This document shows positions 18,128-25,618 of a stretch of 46,202 nt of DNA, in pieces; position 1 is the first letter of the stretch, and every line of letters starts with the position of its first letter. The notes under the pieces are model-generated. The model saw only the letters and a list, made by a program, of their open reading frames with translations, had not been told where the DNA came from and did no database searches. A program made the position numbers and the translations under genes. Source of the stretch: an uncultured Roseburia sp. (GTDB taxonomy: Bacteria; Bacillota; Clostridia; Lachnospirales; Lachnospiraceae); the NCBI GenBank assembly GCA_947567625.1, contig CANONN010000028.1:1-46202 (forward strand). Direction: 5' to 3'.

Positions 18128-18811
18128 ATGAACACACAGTTGATCATGAGCTATCTGAAGGACTTGAGCGAAAATAATAATCGCGAATGGTATCATGAAC
18201 ATAAAGCCGAGTACAAAGAGGCCAATGCCGCGTTTGAAAACCTGGTGCAGGAGCTTATTTTTAAGATCGGGCAGTTTGACGGCAGCGTCTGCCAGAATGA
18301 AGCGAAAAACCTGACCTTTAAGTTAGTCCGGGACACCCGTTTTAGCCATGACAAATCTCCCTATAATCCGGCGTTTCGCGCACACATCGGCCCTAAGGGG
18401 AAACTGCCTGTGCCGGTGGGATATTATCTGATGATTCGGCCGGGAAACCGGTCTTTTCTGGGCGGAGGGCTGTTTGCAGATATGTTCAAGGATGCCACGG
18501 CCATGGTGCGGAATTATATAGCCGAAAACGGCGGGGAGTGGGAGAGGATTTTGCATGACCCCGCTTTTGAAGCGCATTTCACCGTGCAGGGCACGGCACT
18601 GAAAAATGTCCCTGCCGGGTATGACAAGGAACACCCGCAGGCACAATATTTAAAATACAAGAGCTGGTATCTGGAGTATCCGATTGCGGACGATCTGCTC
18701 GATGATGGAGCGCTATTTCTTTCGGAGGCGGAAAAACTTTTTCGCGCCATGAAGCCGTTTAACGACTATTTGAACCGGGCGCTTGCCGATTTTGAAATGC
18801 CGGCAAGGTAA
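18128..18811 (+). CDS. DUF2461 family protein
   Basis: 227 aa. The start follows TTAGGAGGTC. The sequence matches the DUF2461 (TIGR02453-type) layout: an N-terminal helix with NNREWYHEHKAEYK, then KLVRDTRFSHDKSPYNPAFRA, YYLMIRPGNRSFLGGGLF, and a late PAGYDKEHPQAQYLKYKSW. Biochemical function is not established for this family. No signal peptide or membrane helix is present, so it is cytoplasmic. It sits 9 nt after the sigma factor gene. Confidence 0.85.
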   Translation: MNTQLIMSYLKDLSENNNREWYHEHKAEYKEANAAFENLVQELIFKIGQFDGSVCQNEAKNLTFKLVRDTRFSHDKSPYNPAFRAHIGPKGKLPVPVGYYLMIRPGNRSFLGGGLFADMFKDATAMVRNYIAENGGEWERILHDPAFEAHFTVQGTALKNVPAGYDKEHPQAQYLKYKSWYLEYPIADDLLDDGALFLSEAEKLFRAMKPFNDYLNRALADFEMPAR

Positions 18812-19034
18812 AGCGGGGGTTCTTGTGACAGATTCTATCTGAATATCTGTTGAGCTTATGGACTTTGCGGAAAATGTAAAGCAGGACGACCCATTGGCTG
18901 CATAGTCCGTAAGTCCGTGCGGATTCGTTACCTCTCTGCGTCCGTGTTTGACATAAGGTATTGCAATTTATGTGTTCCTGTGCTATTTTCTTTGTGACAT
19001 GATACTGCGCATAGTAGACGGAGGGAGGAAATAG

Positions 19035-19682
19035 ATGGCATACCAAACAATATTATTTGACTTGGACGGAACACTGACGGACCCCGGTGTGGGCATCACC
19101 AATTCGGTTGCCTACGCGCTGGGGAAATATAAGATCACAGTGCCAGAGCGGGCTGCGCTCTACAAATTTATCGGACCGCCTCTGATCGACTCCTTTGAGC
19201 GCTATTATGGATTTTCACATGAAAGGGCAGTGGAGGCCGTAACCTTTTACCGGGAATATTTCAGTGAGACCGGCATATTTGAAAACCAAGTCTATGACGG
19301 AATCGGGGATTTGCTGCAGGAATTGCGCAAGGCCGGAAAGCAGTTGATCGTGGCGACCTCAAAGCCGGAGCAGTTTGCCGTGCAGATACTGGAGCATTTT
19401 GCACTGGCAGGCTATTTTGACTTTATCGCCGGCGCATGTATGGACGAGACCAGGACGAAAAAAGCCGAGGTCATCACCTATGCGCTCGAAGCGTGCGGCA
19501 TTACCGATAAGAGCCGGGTCCTGATGGTCGGGGACAGGGAGCATGATGTGCTGGGAGCAAAAGAAGCGGGCGTCGCCTCTCTCGGGGTACTCTACGGTTA
19601 TGGCGGCAGAGAAGAACTCGAGCGTGCCGGAGCCGATATCATAGCAGAGCGCGTGGCGGACTTGACAGATATCTTATTGTGA
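19035..19682 (+). CDS. HAD-IA family hydrolase, phosphoglycolate-phosphatase-like
   Basis: 215 aa. The start follows GGAGGGAGG. All four HAD motifs are visible: I FDLDGTLTD (residues 8-16), II ATSKP, III the KK of RTKKAEV, and IV MVGDREHDVLGAKEAG. The helical cap between motifs I and II is of the Gph/PgmB type. These enzymes hydrolyse small phosphomonoesters with an aspartyl-phosphate intermediate and Mg2+. The substrate cannot be read from the sequence. The 223-nt gap before it holds no gene. Confidence 0.85.
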   Translation: MAYQTILFDLDGTLTDPGVGITNSVAYALGKYKITVPERAALYKFIGPPLIDSFERYYGFSHERAVEAVTFYREYFSETGIFENQVYDGIGDLLQELRKAGKQLIVATSKPEQFAVQILEHFALAGYFDFIAGACMDETRTKKAEVITYALEACGITDKSRVLMVGDREHDVLGAKEAGVASLGVLYGYGGREELERAGADIIAERVADLTDILL

Positions 19683-19791
19683 CGGGGGGTGTGAATCGAA
19701 TAGAGAGGATTTCATCCTGTAATGAGGTTTGTTTGCATCAAACCGTTAGGATTCCCGGATTGTTTGCGGAGGGAACGTATGGGAGGCGTAT

Positions 19792-20610
19792 GTGACGGAA
19801 TTAGAACAATACTATAATAAGTTTAATGAAGAAAAGCGGCTGAATTCCAGGCATGGGCAGGTCGAATACCGTACCTCCATGCACTATATTCATGAGATCA
19901 TAGAGAAAATGGCGCCGCCAGAGCAGGTAAAAATCATTGATATCGGCGCGGGCACCGGGCGGTATGCCGTGCCGCTTGCCGACGAGGGGTACGACGTGAC
20001 GGCGGTGGAGCTCGTGAAGCATAACCTGGGACGGCTAAAGGCCAAGGGCAGCAGGGTGGACGCCAGATGGGGCAACGCGCTGAATCTGTCCAAGTTTGCG
20101 GAGGAAACATTTGATGTTGCCCTTTTGTTTGGGCCGCTGTATCATCTGTTTGGGTTTGAACAAAAATTGAGGGCGCTGCTTGAGGCAAAACGTGTCCTTA
20201 AAACAGAGGGCGTTCTTTTGGCGGCCTATTGTATGAATGAATACGCGGTGCTGACCTATGCGTTCAAAGAAAAGAATATCGGGAAATGTCTGAAAGAGAA
20301 CCGCTTGACCGCGGATTTTCACTGTCGGGGGGAGGAGAGGGATCTCTACGATTATGTGCGCGTCGAGGATATCGACAGTCTGGCAAAAGCGGCGGGGTTT
20401 GTGCGAAAGAAGCTGATCTCCGCCGACGGTGCGGCAAACTATATGCGCCCGACCTTAAAGGAGATGGACGCCGAAACGTTTGAGCAGTTTATGGCGTACC
20501 ATCTTGCCACCTGCGAGCGGCCGGAGCTTGTGGGTGCGGGCGCGCATACCGTTGATATTTTATATAAAACCGAAATGCGCGAGGGCGAGCTTGATACCGT
20601 CCGCGCTTGA
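19792..20610 (+). CDS. Class I SAM-dependent methyltransferase
   Basis: 272 aa. It starts at GTG 19792, with GGGAGG (19781-19786) 5 nt upstream. Motif I is VKIIDIGAGTGRYAVPLA (about 44-61), followed by the acidic end of strand 2 (YDVTAVELV). The motif IV region reads DVALLFGPLYHLF. The fold is Methyltransf_11/25-like, of unknown small-molecule or protein substrate. Its last 51 nt overlap the 3' end of the convergent HAD gene. Both C-termini look normal, so the overlap is probably real. Confidence 0.85.
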   Translation: MTELEQYYNKFNEEKRLNSRHGQVEYRTSMHYIHEIIEKMAPPEQVKIIDIGAGTGRYAVPLADEGYDVTAVELVKHNLGRLKAKGSRVDARWGNALNLSKFAEETFDVALLFGPLYHLFGFEQKLRALLEAKRVLKTEGVLLAAYCMNEYAVLTYAFKEKNIGKCLKENRLTADFHCRGEERDLYDYVRVEDIDSLAKAAGFVRKKLISADGAANYMRPTLKEMDAETFEQFMAYHLATCERPELVGAGAHTVDILYKTEMREGELDTVRA

Positions 20611-21354
20611 CGCTGCGGTCACATACGAAACGTGTTCTTTCAGCGAGGGAGGATAGGCGTTGCCCATGGCGATGCTGTTGGGCAGATAGGAGAGCATGGC
20701 AAGATCATTGTTGCTGTCGCCAAACGCGTAGGCGTTTGACTTTGGCAGACGGTAATAATCGAGCACCAGTTGCATACCGGTTGCCTTCGAGCAGCCGTGG
20801 GGCACAAATTCCCGAAAATGCCCGTGCCGGTCAATGCAGGTAAACCATTGGTCGCTGACGCGGCGAAACTCCCGAAGCTGGCGCTCACTCTCAAACCAGA
20901 TAACAAATTTATCGCAGGTAAATCCTGGCATGTCCGGCGTCACGGACATATTGTACCCCCGGTCGACAAACGCTTCATACTGCCGGATAGCGTCGATATG
21001 CTTAAGCGGCCTGGTCAGATCGTAGCTGACATAGTCTCTGGCCTCAAAAAGTATGTCGATGTTGACTTTTCTGGCAATGGAGAGTATGGCGGCGGTGACG
21101 GCGCTGTTTACCTGTCTGTAAAAGATACTTCTGCCGCCGCAGTAGACGTTGGTGCCGCAGCCGCAGACGTACCCGTCGAAACCGATGTCGCGGAAACGCG
21201 GTTCGACGTTCTGAAAACATCTTCCGGTGTTGATAAACATCAAATGTCCGTTTTCTCTGGCACGCCGTATGGCATAGACCGTACTGTCCGGTATCTCCCG
21301 GTCTATTTCCGAGGTAAGCGTGCCGTCGATATCAAAAAAGGCTATTTTTTTCAT
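20560..21354 (-). CDS. Cof-type HAD-IIB family hydrolase
   Basis: 264 aa. Motif I is AFFDIDGTLTSE (residues 5-16). Motif II is FINTGR, and motif IV is AFGDSNNDLAMLSYLPNSIAMGNA, the hallmark of the Cof/YidA group. The large alpha/beta cap (type C2B) lies between them. These enzymes dephosphorylate sugar phosphates, flavin precursors and similar compounds; the substrate is unassigned. The gene starts 24 nt downstream of the symporter stop on the same strand, so the two are probably co-transcribed. It overlaps the methyltransferase gene by 51 nt, tail to tail. Confidence 0.85.
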   Translation of the reverse strand: MKKIAFFDIDGTLTSEIDREIPDSTVYAIRRARENGHLMFINTGRCFQNVEPRFRDIGFDGYVCGCGTNVYCGGRSIFYRQVNSAVTAAILSIARKVNIDILFEARDYVSYDLTRPLKHIDAIRQYEAFVDRGYNMSVTPDMPGFTCDKFVIWFESERQLREFRRVSDQWFTCIDRHGHFREFVPHGCSKATGMQLVLDYYRLPKSNAYAFGDSNNDLAMLSYLPNSIAMGNAYPPSLKEHVSYVTAASSADGIKLALAHFGFI

Positions 21355-21378
21355 AGTATGTAGAAATCCTCTTGCTGG

Positions 21379-22857
21379 TCAGCTGTTTTTTGTCATCTGT
21401 TCGCGCTGTATCTCCGGAAATGCAGAGTAAAGCGGCGTTTCGTTTGACCCATGGAAATATCTGGCGACATAGTTTTTGGTTATTTTAGCGACGGTGCTAC
21501 TGAGCGCTACCACGCCCACCAGGTTGGGCAGCATCATCAGGCCGTTGAACGTGTCGGACAATGCCCAGGCGAGAGAGAGTTTCATCGTGGAGCCGACAAA
21601 AATCATCCCCACAAACACTAGCTTATAAATGATGACCGCTTTGGTGCCAAACAGGTATTCAAACGCCTTGCTGCCGTAGTGGCTCCAGCCCAGTGTGGTA
21701 GAGTAGGCAAACAGCAGAATGGAGATCGCAATAAACATAGGGCCGGCGCTGCCGAAAATGGTGCCGAACGCCTCTCCCACCAGGGAGGCGTCGGAGGAGG
21801 AGCTGATCATCGTCCCGGTTTCAAGGTTGACAAGGCCCGAGGTTAAAACGGTCAGGGCAGTCAACGTACAGACGACGATCGTGTCCATAAATACTTCAAA
21901 GATGCCCCACATGCCCTGCTGTACCGGCTCCTTCACGTTGGAATTGGAGTGCACCATCACGGAGGAGCCAAGCCCCGCCTCATTGGAGAAGGCGCCGCGC
22001 TTAAAGCCCCATGTGAGCGCGCTCTTGATGCCGTATCCGATGATACCGCCGCCGACTGCCTTAGCGCCGAACGCTCCCTTAAAAATTGCGGCGAATGCAG
22101 CCGGGACAGCGGAGATATTGCTAAAGATAATCACGATGGAGCCCAGCAGATATAACACCACCATGGTCGGCACCAGCTTTTCCGTCACGGAAGCCACGCG
22201 CTTTAGGCCGCCTAAGATCACGAGTGCCGATAAGATCACAAGCCCGATGCCGGTGATGTGGTTGGGAAGACCAAAAGCGGCGTTCATATTGTTGGCGATC
22301 GAGTTTACCTGGCTCATATTGCCGATTCCAAACGACGCCAGGATGCAAAAGCAGCTGAATAAGACGGCGAGAACGGAACCGACGGTCCGAAAGCCTTTCT
22401 TGGCGCCGAGCCCGTCTTTCAAATAATACATGGCGCCGCCGCACCACTCGCCGCGCTCGTTTTTCTTGCGGTAGAAAATGCCGAGCACATTTTCGGAGAA
22501 ATTGGTCATCATGCCAAAGAACGCCATAATCCACATCCAGAAAATGGCTCCGGGGCCGCCGCTGATGATGGCGCCTGCGACGCCGACGATGTTGCCGGTG
22601 CCCACGGTGGCTGCCAGGGCGGTGCAAAGGCTTTGGAACTGGCTGATGCTGCGGTCGCTCTTGCCCGTGTGTGCCGTGACATGCCGATTGGAAAAGATGG
22701 CGCCGATGGTGTGCTTCATCCAGTAGGCAAAATGCCGAATCTGAAAGATACCGGTGCGGCAGGTCATCAGCAAGCCCGCGATAAACAGCAGGCACAGGCC
22801 GACGGGCCCCCACACAATCCCGTTGATAACGTCATTGACATTCGTAATGAAATCCAT
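21379..22857 (-). CDS. Sodium:alanine/glycine symporter, AGCS (AlsT) family
   Basis: 492 aa from the ATG at 22857, chosen because GAGGG lies just upstream; the ATG at 22869 has no ribosome binding site. Typical AGCS features are visible: NVNDVINGIVWGPVGLCLLF near the start, the signature LAATVGTGNIVGVAGAI, GPGAIFWMW, the GGAMYYLKDG loop, and KRGAFSNEAGLGSS later. About ten membrane helices can be counted. It should import a small neutral amino acid with Na+. Its mRNA leader looks structured. It is followed by the Cof-type HAD gene. Confidence 0.9.
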   Translation of the reverse strand: MDFITNVNDVINGIVWGPVGLCLLFIAGLLMTCRTGIFQIRHFAYWMKHTIGAIFSNRHVTAHTGKSDRSISQFQSLCTALAATVGTGNIVGVAGAIISGGPGAIFWMWIMAFFGMMTNFSENVLGIFYRKKNERGEWCGGAMYYLKDGLGAKKGFRTVGSVLAVLFSCFCILASFGIGNMSQVNSIANNMNAAFGLPNHITGIGLVILSALVILGGLKRVASVTEKLVPTMVVLYLLGSIVIIFSNISAVPAAFAAIFKGAFGAKAVGGGIIGYGIKSALTWGFKRGAFSNEAGLGSSVMVHSNSNVKEPVQQGMWGIFEVFMDTIVVCTLTALTVLTSGLVNLETGTMISSSSDASLVGEAFGTIFGSAGPMFIAISILLFAYSTTLGWSHYGSKAFEYLFGTKAVIIYKLVFVGMIFVGSTMKLSLAWALSDTFNGLMMLPNLVGVVALSSTVAKITKNYVARYFHGSNETPLYSAFPEIQREQMTKNS

Positions 22858-22869
22858 GTTTTCCCTCAT

Positions 22870-23035
22870 TTCTGCGCGGCTTTAAAGGCTCAGCTTTGCT
22901 GAGACTATGCGCATGAACAAGTTTGCGGACGCCGCACAGACACAAACTTGCAGATTGAAAATCTAAATTATCAATCTTTTAACCTCACTTGTGCGCGCTG
23001 TTTCATATCCCGGTTCTATCGGGAGAAGTGATGAA
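22870..23035 (-). other. Structured leader region of the symporter gene
   Basis: The 337-nt gap between the divergent symporter and nrdG genes holds no gene. On the minus strand it can form several hairpins: TCCCG/CGGGA (about 23011-23028), AGATTGA/TCAATCT (about 22952-22978), CAAGTTTG/CAAACTTG (about 22918-22951), and CTCAGC/GCTGAG (22889-22903). I do not recognise a known riboswitch class and see no U-tract terminator. Regulation by RNA structure is only a possibility. Confidence 0.4.
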
Positions 23036-23071
23036 AAAATAAACTTGGCGGCTTTTTAAATAGATATAAAA

Positions 23072-23100
23072 AAAATAGCATATTTTGTGGATTCTGACAA
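23072..23100 (-). promoter_or_regulatory. Candidate promoter of the symporter gene
   Basis: Read on the minus strand: TTGTCA (23100-23095), 17 nt, TATTTT (23077-23072). The -10 is weak. It would give a leader of about 210 nt. Confidence 0.35.
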
Positions 23101-23128
23101 GAAAAAAGTAGGCAACGCATCGGTTTTC

Positions 23129-23137
23129 TGTTACAAT
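23129..23137 (+). promoter_or_regulatory. Extended -10 promoter of nrdG
   Basis: TG-T-TACAAT (23129-23137) is an extended -10 element 58 nt before the nrdG start. The -35 is poor, as is common when the TGn extension is present. Confidence 0.5.
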
Positions 23138-23194
23138 ATATGCAGATGTCGTCAATTGTAGGATGAAAGATTAAAAAGAAAGTTGAGTGGCACG

Positions 23195-23728
23195 ATGAAT
23201 TATTCAGCAATAAAGTACTGCGATATCGCCAACGGGACGGGAGTGCGGACCGTGTTGTTTGTGTCCGGCTGCCGCAATCACTGTAAAGGATGCTTTCAGC
23301 CCGAGACGTGGGACTTTGCGCACGGAGAGCCGTTTACGCCCGCGGTCGAGGAAGCGTTGCTCGCATCCTTAGAGCCGGACTATATCAGCGGCTTAACGCT
23401 GCTTGGAGGAGATCCGTTCGAGCCGGAGAACCAGCGCGCGCTGCTGCCGTTTCTGCAAAAAATGCGCAGCCGCTATCCGACCAAGGATGTGTGGGCATAC
23501 ACGGGTTACCTGCTGCATGAGGATTTGGCAGCCGGGGGAAAGTGTCATACAGAGGCGACCGATGCCATCTTGGACTGTGTGGATGTTCTGGTGGACGGTC
23601 CCTTTGTGGAGGAACTGGCGTCTATGATGTTAAAATTTAAAGGGTCTGCAAACCAGCGCGTCATCGACATGCGCAGATGGCGGGAGAGCGGGTTGATCGT
23701 GGACTTATATGAGAATGAGGAGGAGTAG
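23195..23728 (+). CDS. nrdG: Anaerobic ribonucleoside-triphosphate reductase activating protein
   Basis: 177 aa from ATG 23195 (MNYSAIKYCDI); a TTG at 23183 is the alternative, and the ribosome binding site is weak. The radical SAM motif is C-RNH-C-KG-C (about 26-33), preceded by GVRTVLFVSG. NrdG uses a [4Fe-4S] cluster and SAM to make the glycyl radical of NrdD, which reduces NTPs to dNTPs without oxygen. Residues TLLGGDPFEPENQ and DVLVDGPFVEEL are typical of the family. No nrdD is next to it, so it must act on an enzyme encoded elsewhere. Confidence 0.9.
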   Translation: MNYSAIKYCDIANGTGVRTVLFVSGCRNHCKGCFQPETWDFAHGEPFTPAVEEALLASLEPDYISGLTLLGGDPFEPENQRALLPFLQKMRSRYPTKDVWAYTGYLLHEDLAAGGKCHTEATDAILDCVDVLVDGPFVEELASMMLKFKGSANQRVIDMRRWRESGLIVDLYENEEE

Positions 23729-23733
23729 GGAAA

Positions 23734-24012
23734 ATGAGAATTTCTTGGAGGAGATTGCTGGCGCTCTTATGTTACTTTGCGGGAATTTTAGGCTGGTGCT
23801 ATGTGGGAGCGTACATGATTTTATCCAAGCCCGTGTGGGGGCTTGTGCGCGCGTTCGGTGCGCGGCAGCTTAGCGTGCTGACATTGCTTGGCGCCGTAAT
23901 CCAGGTATTTGTCTATCTGTCTTTGGCCGGGGCGGTGTGGTGCATCGGCTATATGTTGAGCGACTACTTCAAGGACAAAGACAAAGAGAGTGAGCGGCGC
24001 CGGCACGGGTAA
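23734..24012 (+). CDS. Small membrane protein, two helices
   Basis: 92 aa, 5 nt after nrdG, with a GGGA-type ribosome binding site. Two hydrophobic helices are clear: LLALLCYFAGILGWCYVGAY (about 8-27) and LSVLTLLGAVIQVFVYLSLA (about 46-65). The tail is highly charged (DYFKDKDKESERRRHG). I do not recognise a family. It lies in a plus-strand run from nrdG to the GGDEF-EAL gene and is probably co-transcribed. Confidence 0.65.
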   Translation: MRISWRRLLALLCYFAGILGWCYVGAYMILSKPVWGLVRAFGARQLSVLTLLGAVIQVFVYLSLAGAVWCIGYMLSDYFKDKDKESERRRHG

Positions 24013-24066
24013 GGAACCGGTTAAGACTTTTGTGCTATTGTAAACATGGATGGAAACAGGTAAAAT

Positions 24067-25587
24067 ATGACACAAAAACAAGAAGAGATATCGTTTGAAA
24101 CGTGCTGGGACGAGCTGTCGCGCGGAGAGCATGTAAGGCAGAATCTAAGCAGCCTGCGCAGTATTTTAAGAGAAAAAGGCGACAGGCAGGGGATGCCAGG
24201 CTGTGTGGGCGACGGCGCGGACATCATTGGACTGCTGTCGGACAAAGAACCGAAGGTGCGCAAAAACGCCGCGCTTTTGCTGGGAGACTTGGGGCTGTGC
24301 TCTGCGGTGGGTGAGCTGTACGCACATTATGAGAGTGAGGAGACGCTCTTTGTAAAAAGCGCCTACCTGGCTGCACTGCAAAAACTGGATGCCTCCGCAT
24401 ATATCGAAGCGTTTAAGGCAAGACGAAAAGAGCTGGCCTCTTATGTGCCGGCCGAGGAAGAAAAAAAGCATATCGCGGCGGAGCTGCGGCAGCTCGAGGA
24501 GTTGATCGCCGGCATCGAGGGGATTGGCCGCCACAGATTTATCGGGTTTGACGCGGAGCAGAAGTTTTTGCTCACGGCAAACCACAGGCAGAGCGAAGTG
24601 ATACTGGAGGAGACGGCAAAGATTTCTGCGTCCGTAAAGCGCAGTGCAAAGCTGCACCCGCTTGGGGTGCTGGTTAAGAGCCAAAAGCTGCTGCCGTTTG
24701 TGAAGCTGCGGACATACCGCGAGCTCTTGCTGTGCGTTCCGGTAAAGGAGCGCGTCAAGGCCACGCCGGAGGATGCCGTCAATGCCGTGTGGAAATCAGG
24801 AATTTATCAGATGCTCTCCGCCTGTATGGAAGGCGGGGAGGTATTTTATTTTCGGCTGGATGTCAGATCGGCCATGGGGCCGGACGAAAAGAGCGCCTTT
24901 GTCAAAGCGTTCGCGCAAAAGCTGGAGGCGATTTCCGGCAGGAGGTTTGTCAATGCGCCGAAATCGTACGAGATAGAATTTCGCCTGATTGCGGCAAAAG
25001 AAAGCGGATTTTTGCCGTTTGTGCGGATTCCGTCGCTTACGGCGGGCCGGTTTTCATACCGCAGGAATGTGGTTTCGGCCTCGATTCATCCGTCGCTTGC
25101 TGCGGTTTTGGCGGCTTTGGCACGGCCGTATCTCAAAGAGGACGCAAAGATTTTGGACCCGTTCTGCGGCGTCGGTACGATGCTGATCGAGCGCGATATC
25201 TTAGTTCCCGCCAGAGAAAAATACGGCGTCGATATTTATGATGACGCCATAAAGTTTGCGCGGGAAAACGCGGCGGCGGCAGGGGAACAGATTCATTTTA
25301 TACACAGGGACTACTTTGATTTTCGCCATTCGCACCGGTTTGACGAGATCATTGCCAATATGCCGCTGCGCGGCAGGAAAACAAAAGAGGAGATGGATGA
25401 ATTTTACAGACGATTTTTTGAGAAATCAAGAGAGCTTTTGGCGAAAGAAGCGACGCTGATTCTGTATGCCAACGAGGTAGGATTTATCAAAAAGCAGCTG
25501 CGGCTTAGGCGGGATTACCGGCTTTTGCAGGAGTTTGTGATACGCGAAAAGGAACAATTTCATCTGTTTATTATCAGAGCAGTGTAA
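24067..25587 (+). CDS. RNA/DNA-type methyltransferase with HEAT-like N-terminus
   Basis: 506 aa. Residues about 50-150 look like HEAT repeats (LLSDKEPKVRKNAALLLGDLG). The middle part resembles the N-terminal region of Trm11/TrmN-type methyltransferases. The C-terminal third (about 320-506) is a class I SAM methyltransferase: SASIHPSLAAVLAALA, then motif I DPFCGVGTMLIE, then YGVDIYDDAI. The catalytic tetrapeptide usually written NPPY appears as NMPL. N2-guanine or adenine methylation of RNA is likely from the family, but the changed motif leaves the target open. Upstream are nrdG and the small membrane protein; the GGDEF-EAL gene starts 31 nt later. Confidence 0.75.
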   Translation: MTQKQEEISFETCWDELSRGEHVRQNLSSLRSILREKGDRQGMPGCVGDGADIIGLLSDKEPKVRKNAALLLGDLGLCSAVGELYAHYESEETLFVKSAYLAALQKLDASAYIEAFKARRKELASYVPAEEEKKHIAAELRQLEELIAGIEGIGRHRFIGFDAEQKFLLTANHRQSEVILEETAKISASVKRSAKLHPLGVLVKSQKLLPFVKLRTYRELLLCVPVKERVKATPEDAVNAVWKSGIYQMLSACMEGGEVFYFRLDVRSAMGPDEKSAFVKAFAQKLEAISGRRFVNAPKSYEIEFRLIAAKESGFLPFVRIPSLTAGRFSYRRNVVSASIHPSLAAVLAALARPYLKEDAKILDPFCGVGTMLIERDILVPAREKYGVDIYDDAIKFARENAAAAGEQIHFIHRDYFDFRHSHRFDEIIANMPLRGRKTKEEMDEFYRRFFEKSRELLAKEATLILYANEVGFIKKQLRLRRDYRLLQEFVIREKEQFHLFIIRAV

Positions 25588-25618
25588 GAAAAGGCGGCAG
25601 GCAAAAGGGGTAAGCTAC

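Noticed and set aside
20770-21363. 197-codon open frame antisense to the Cof-type HAD gene
   Set aside because: The HAD motifs on the other strand are complete; the antisense frame is a by-product of GC-rich codons.
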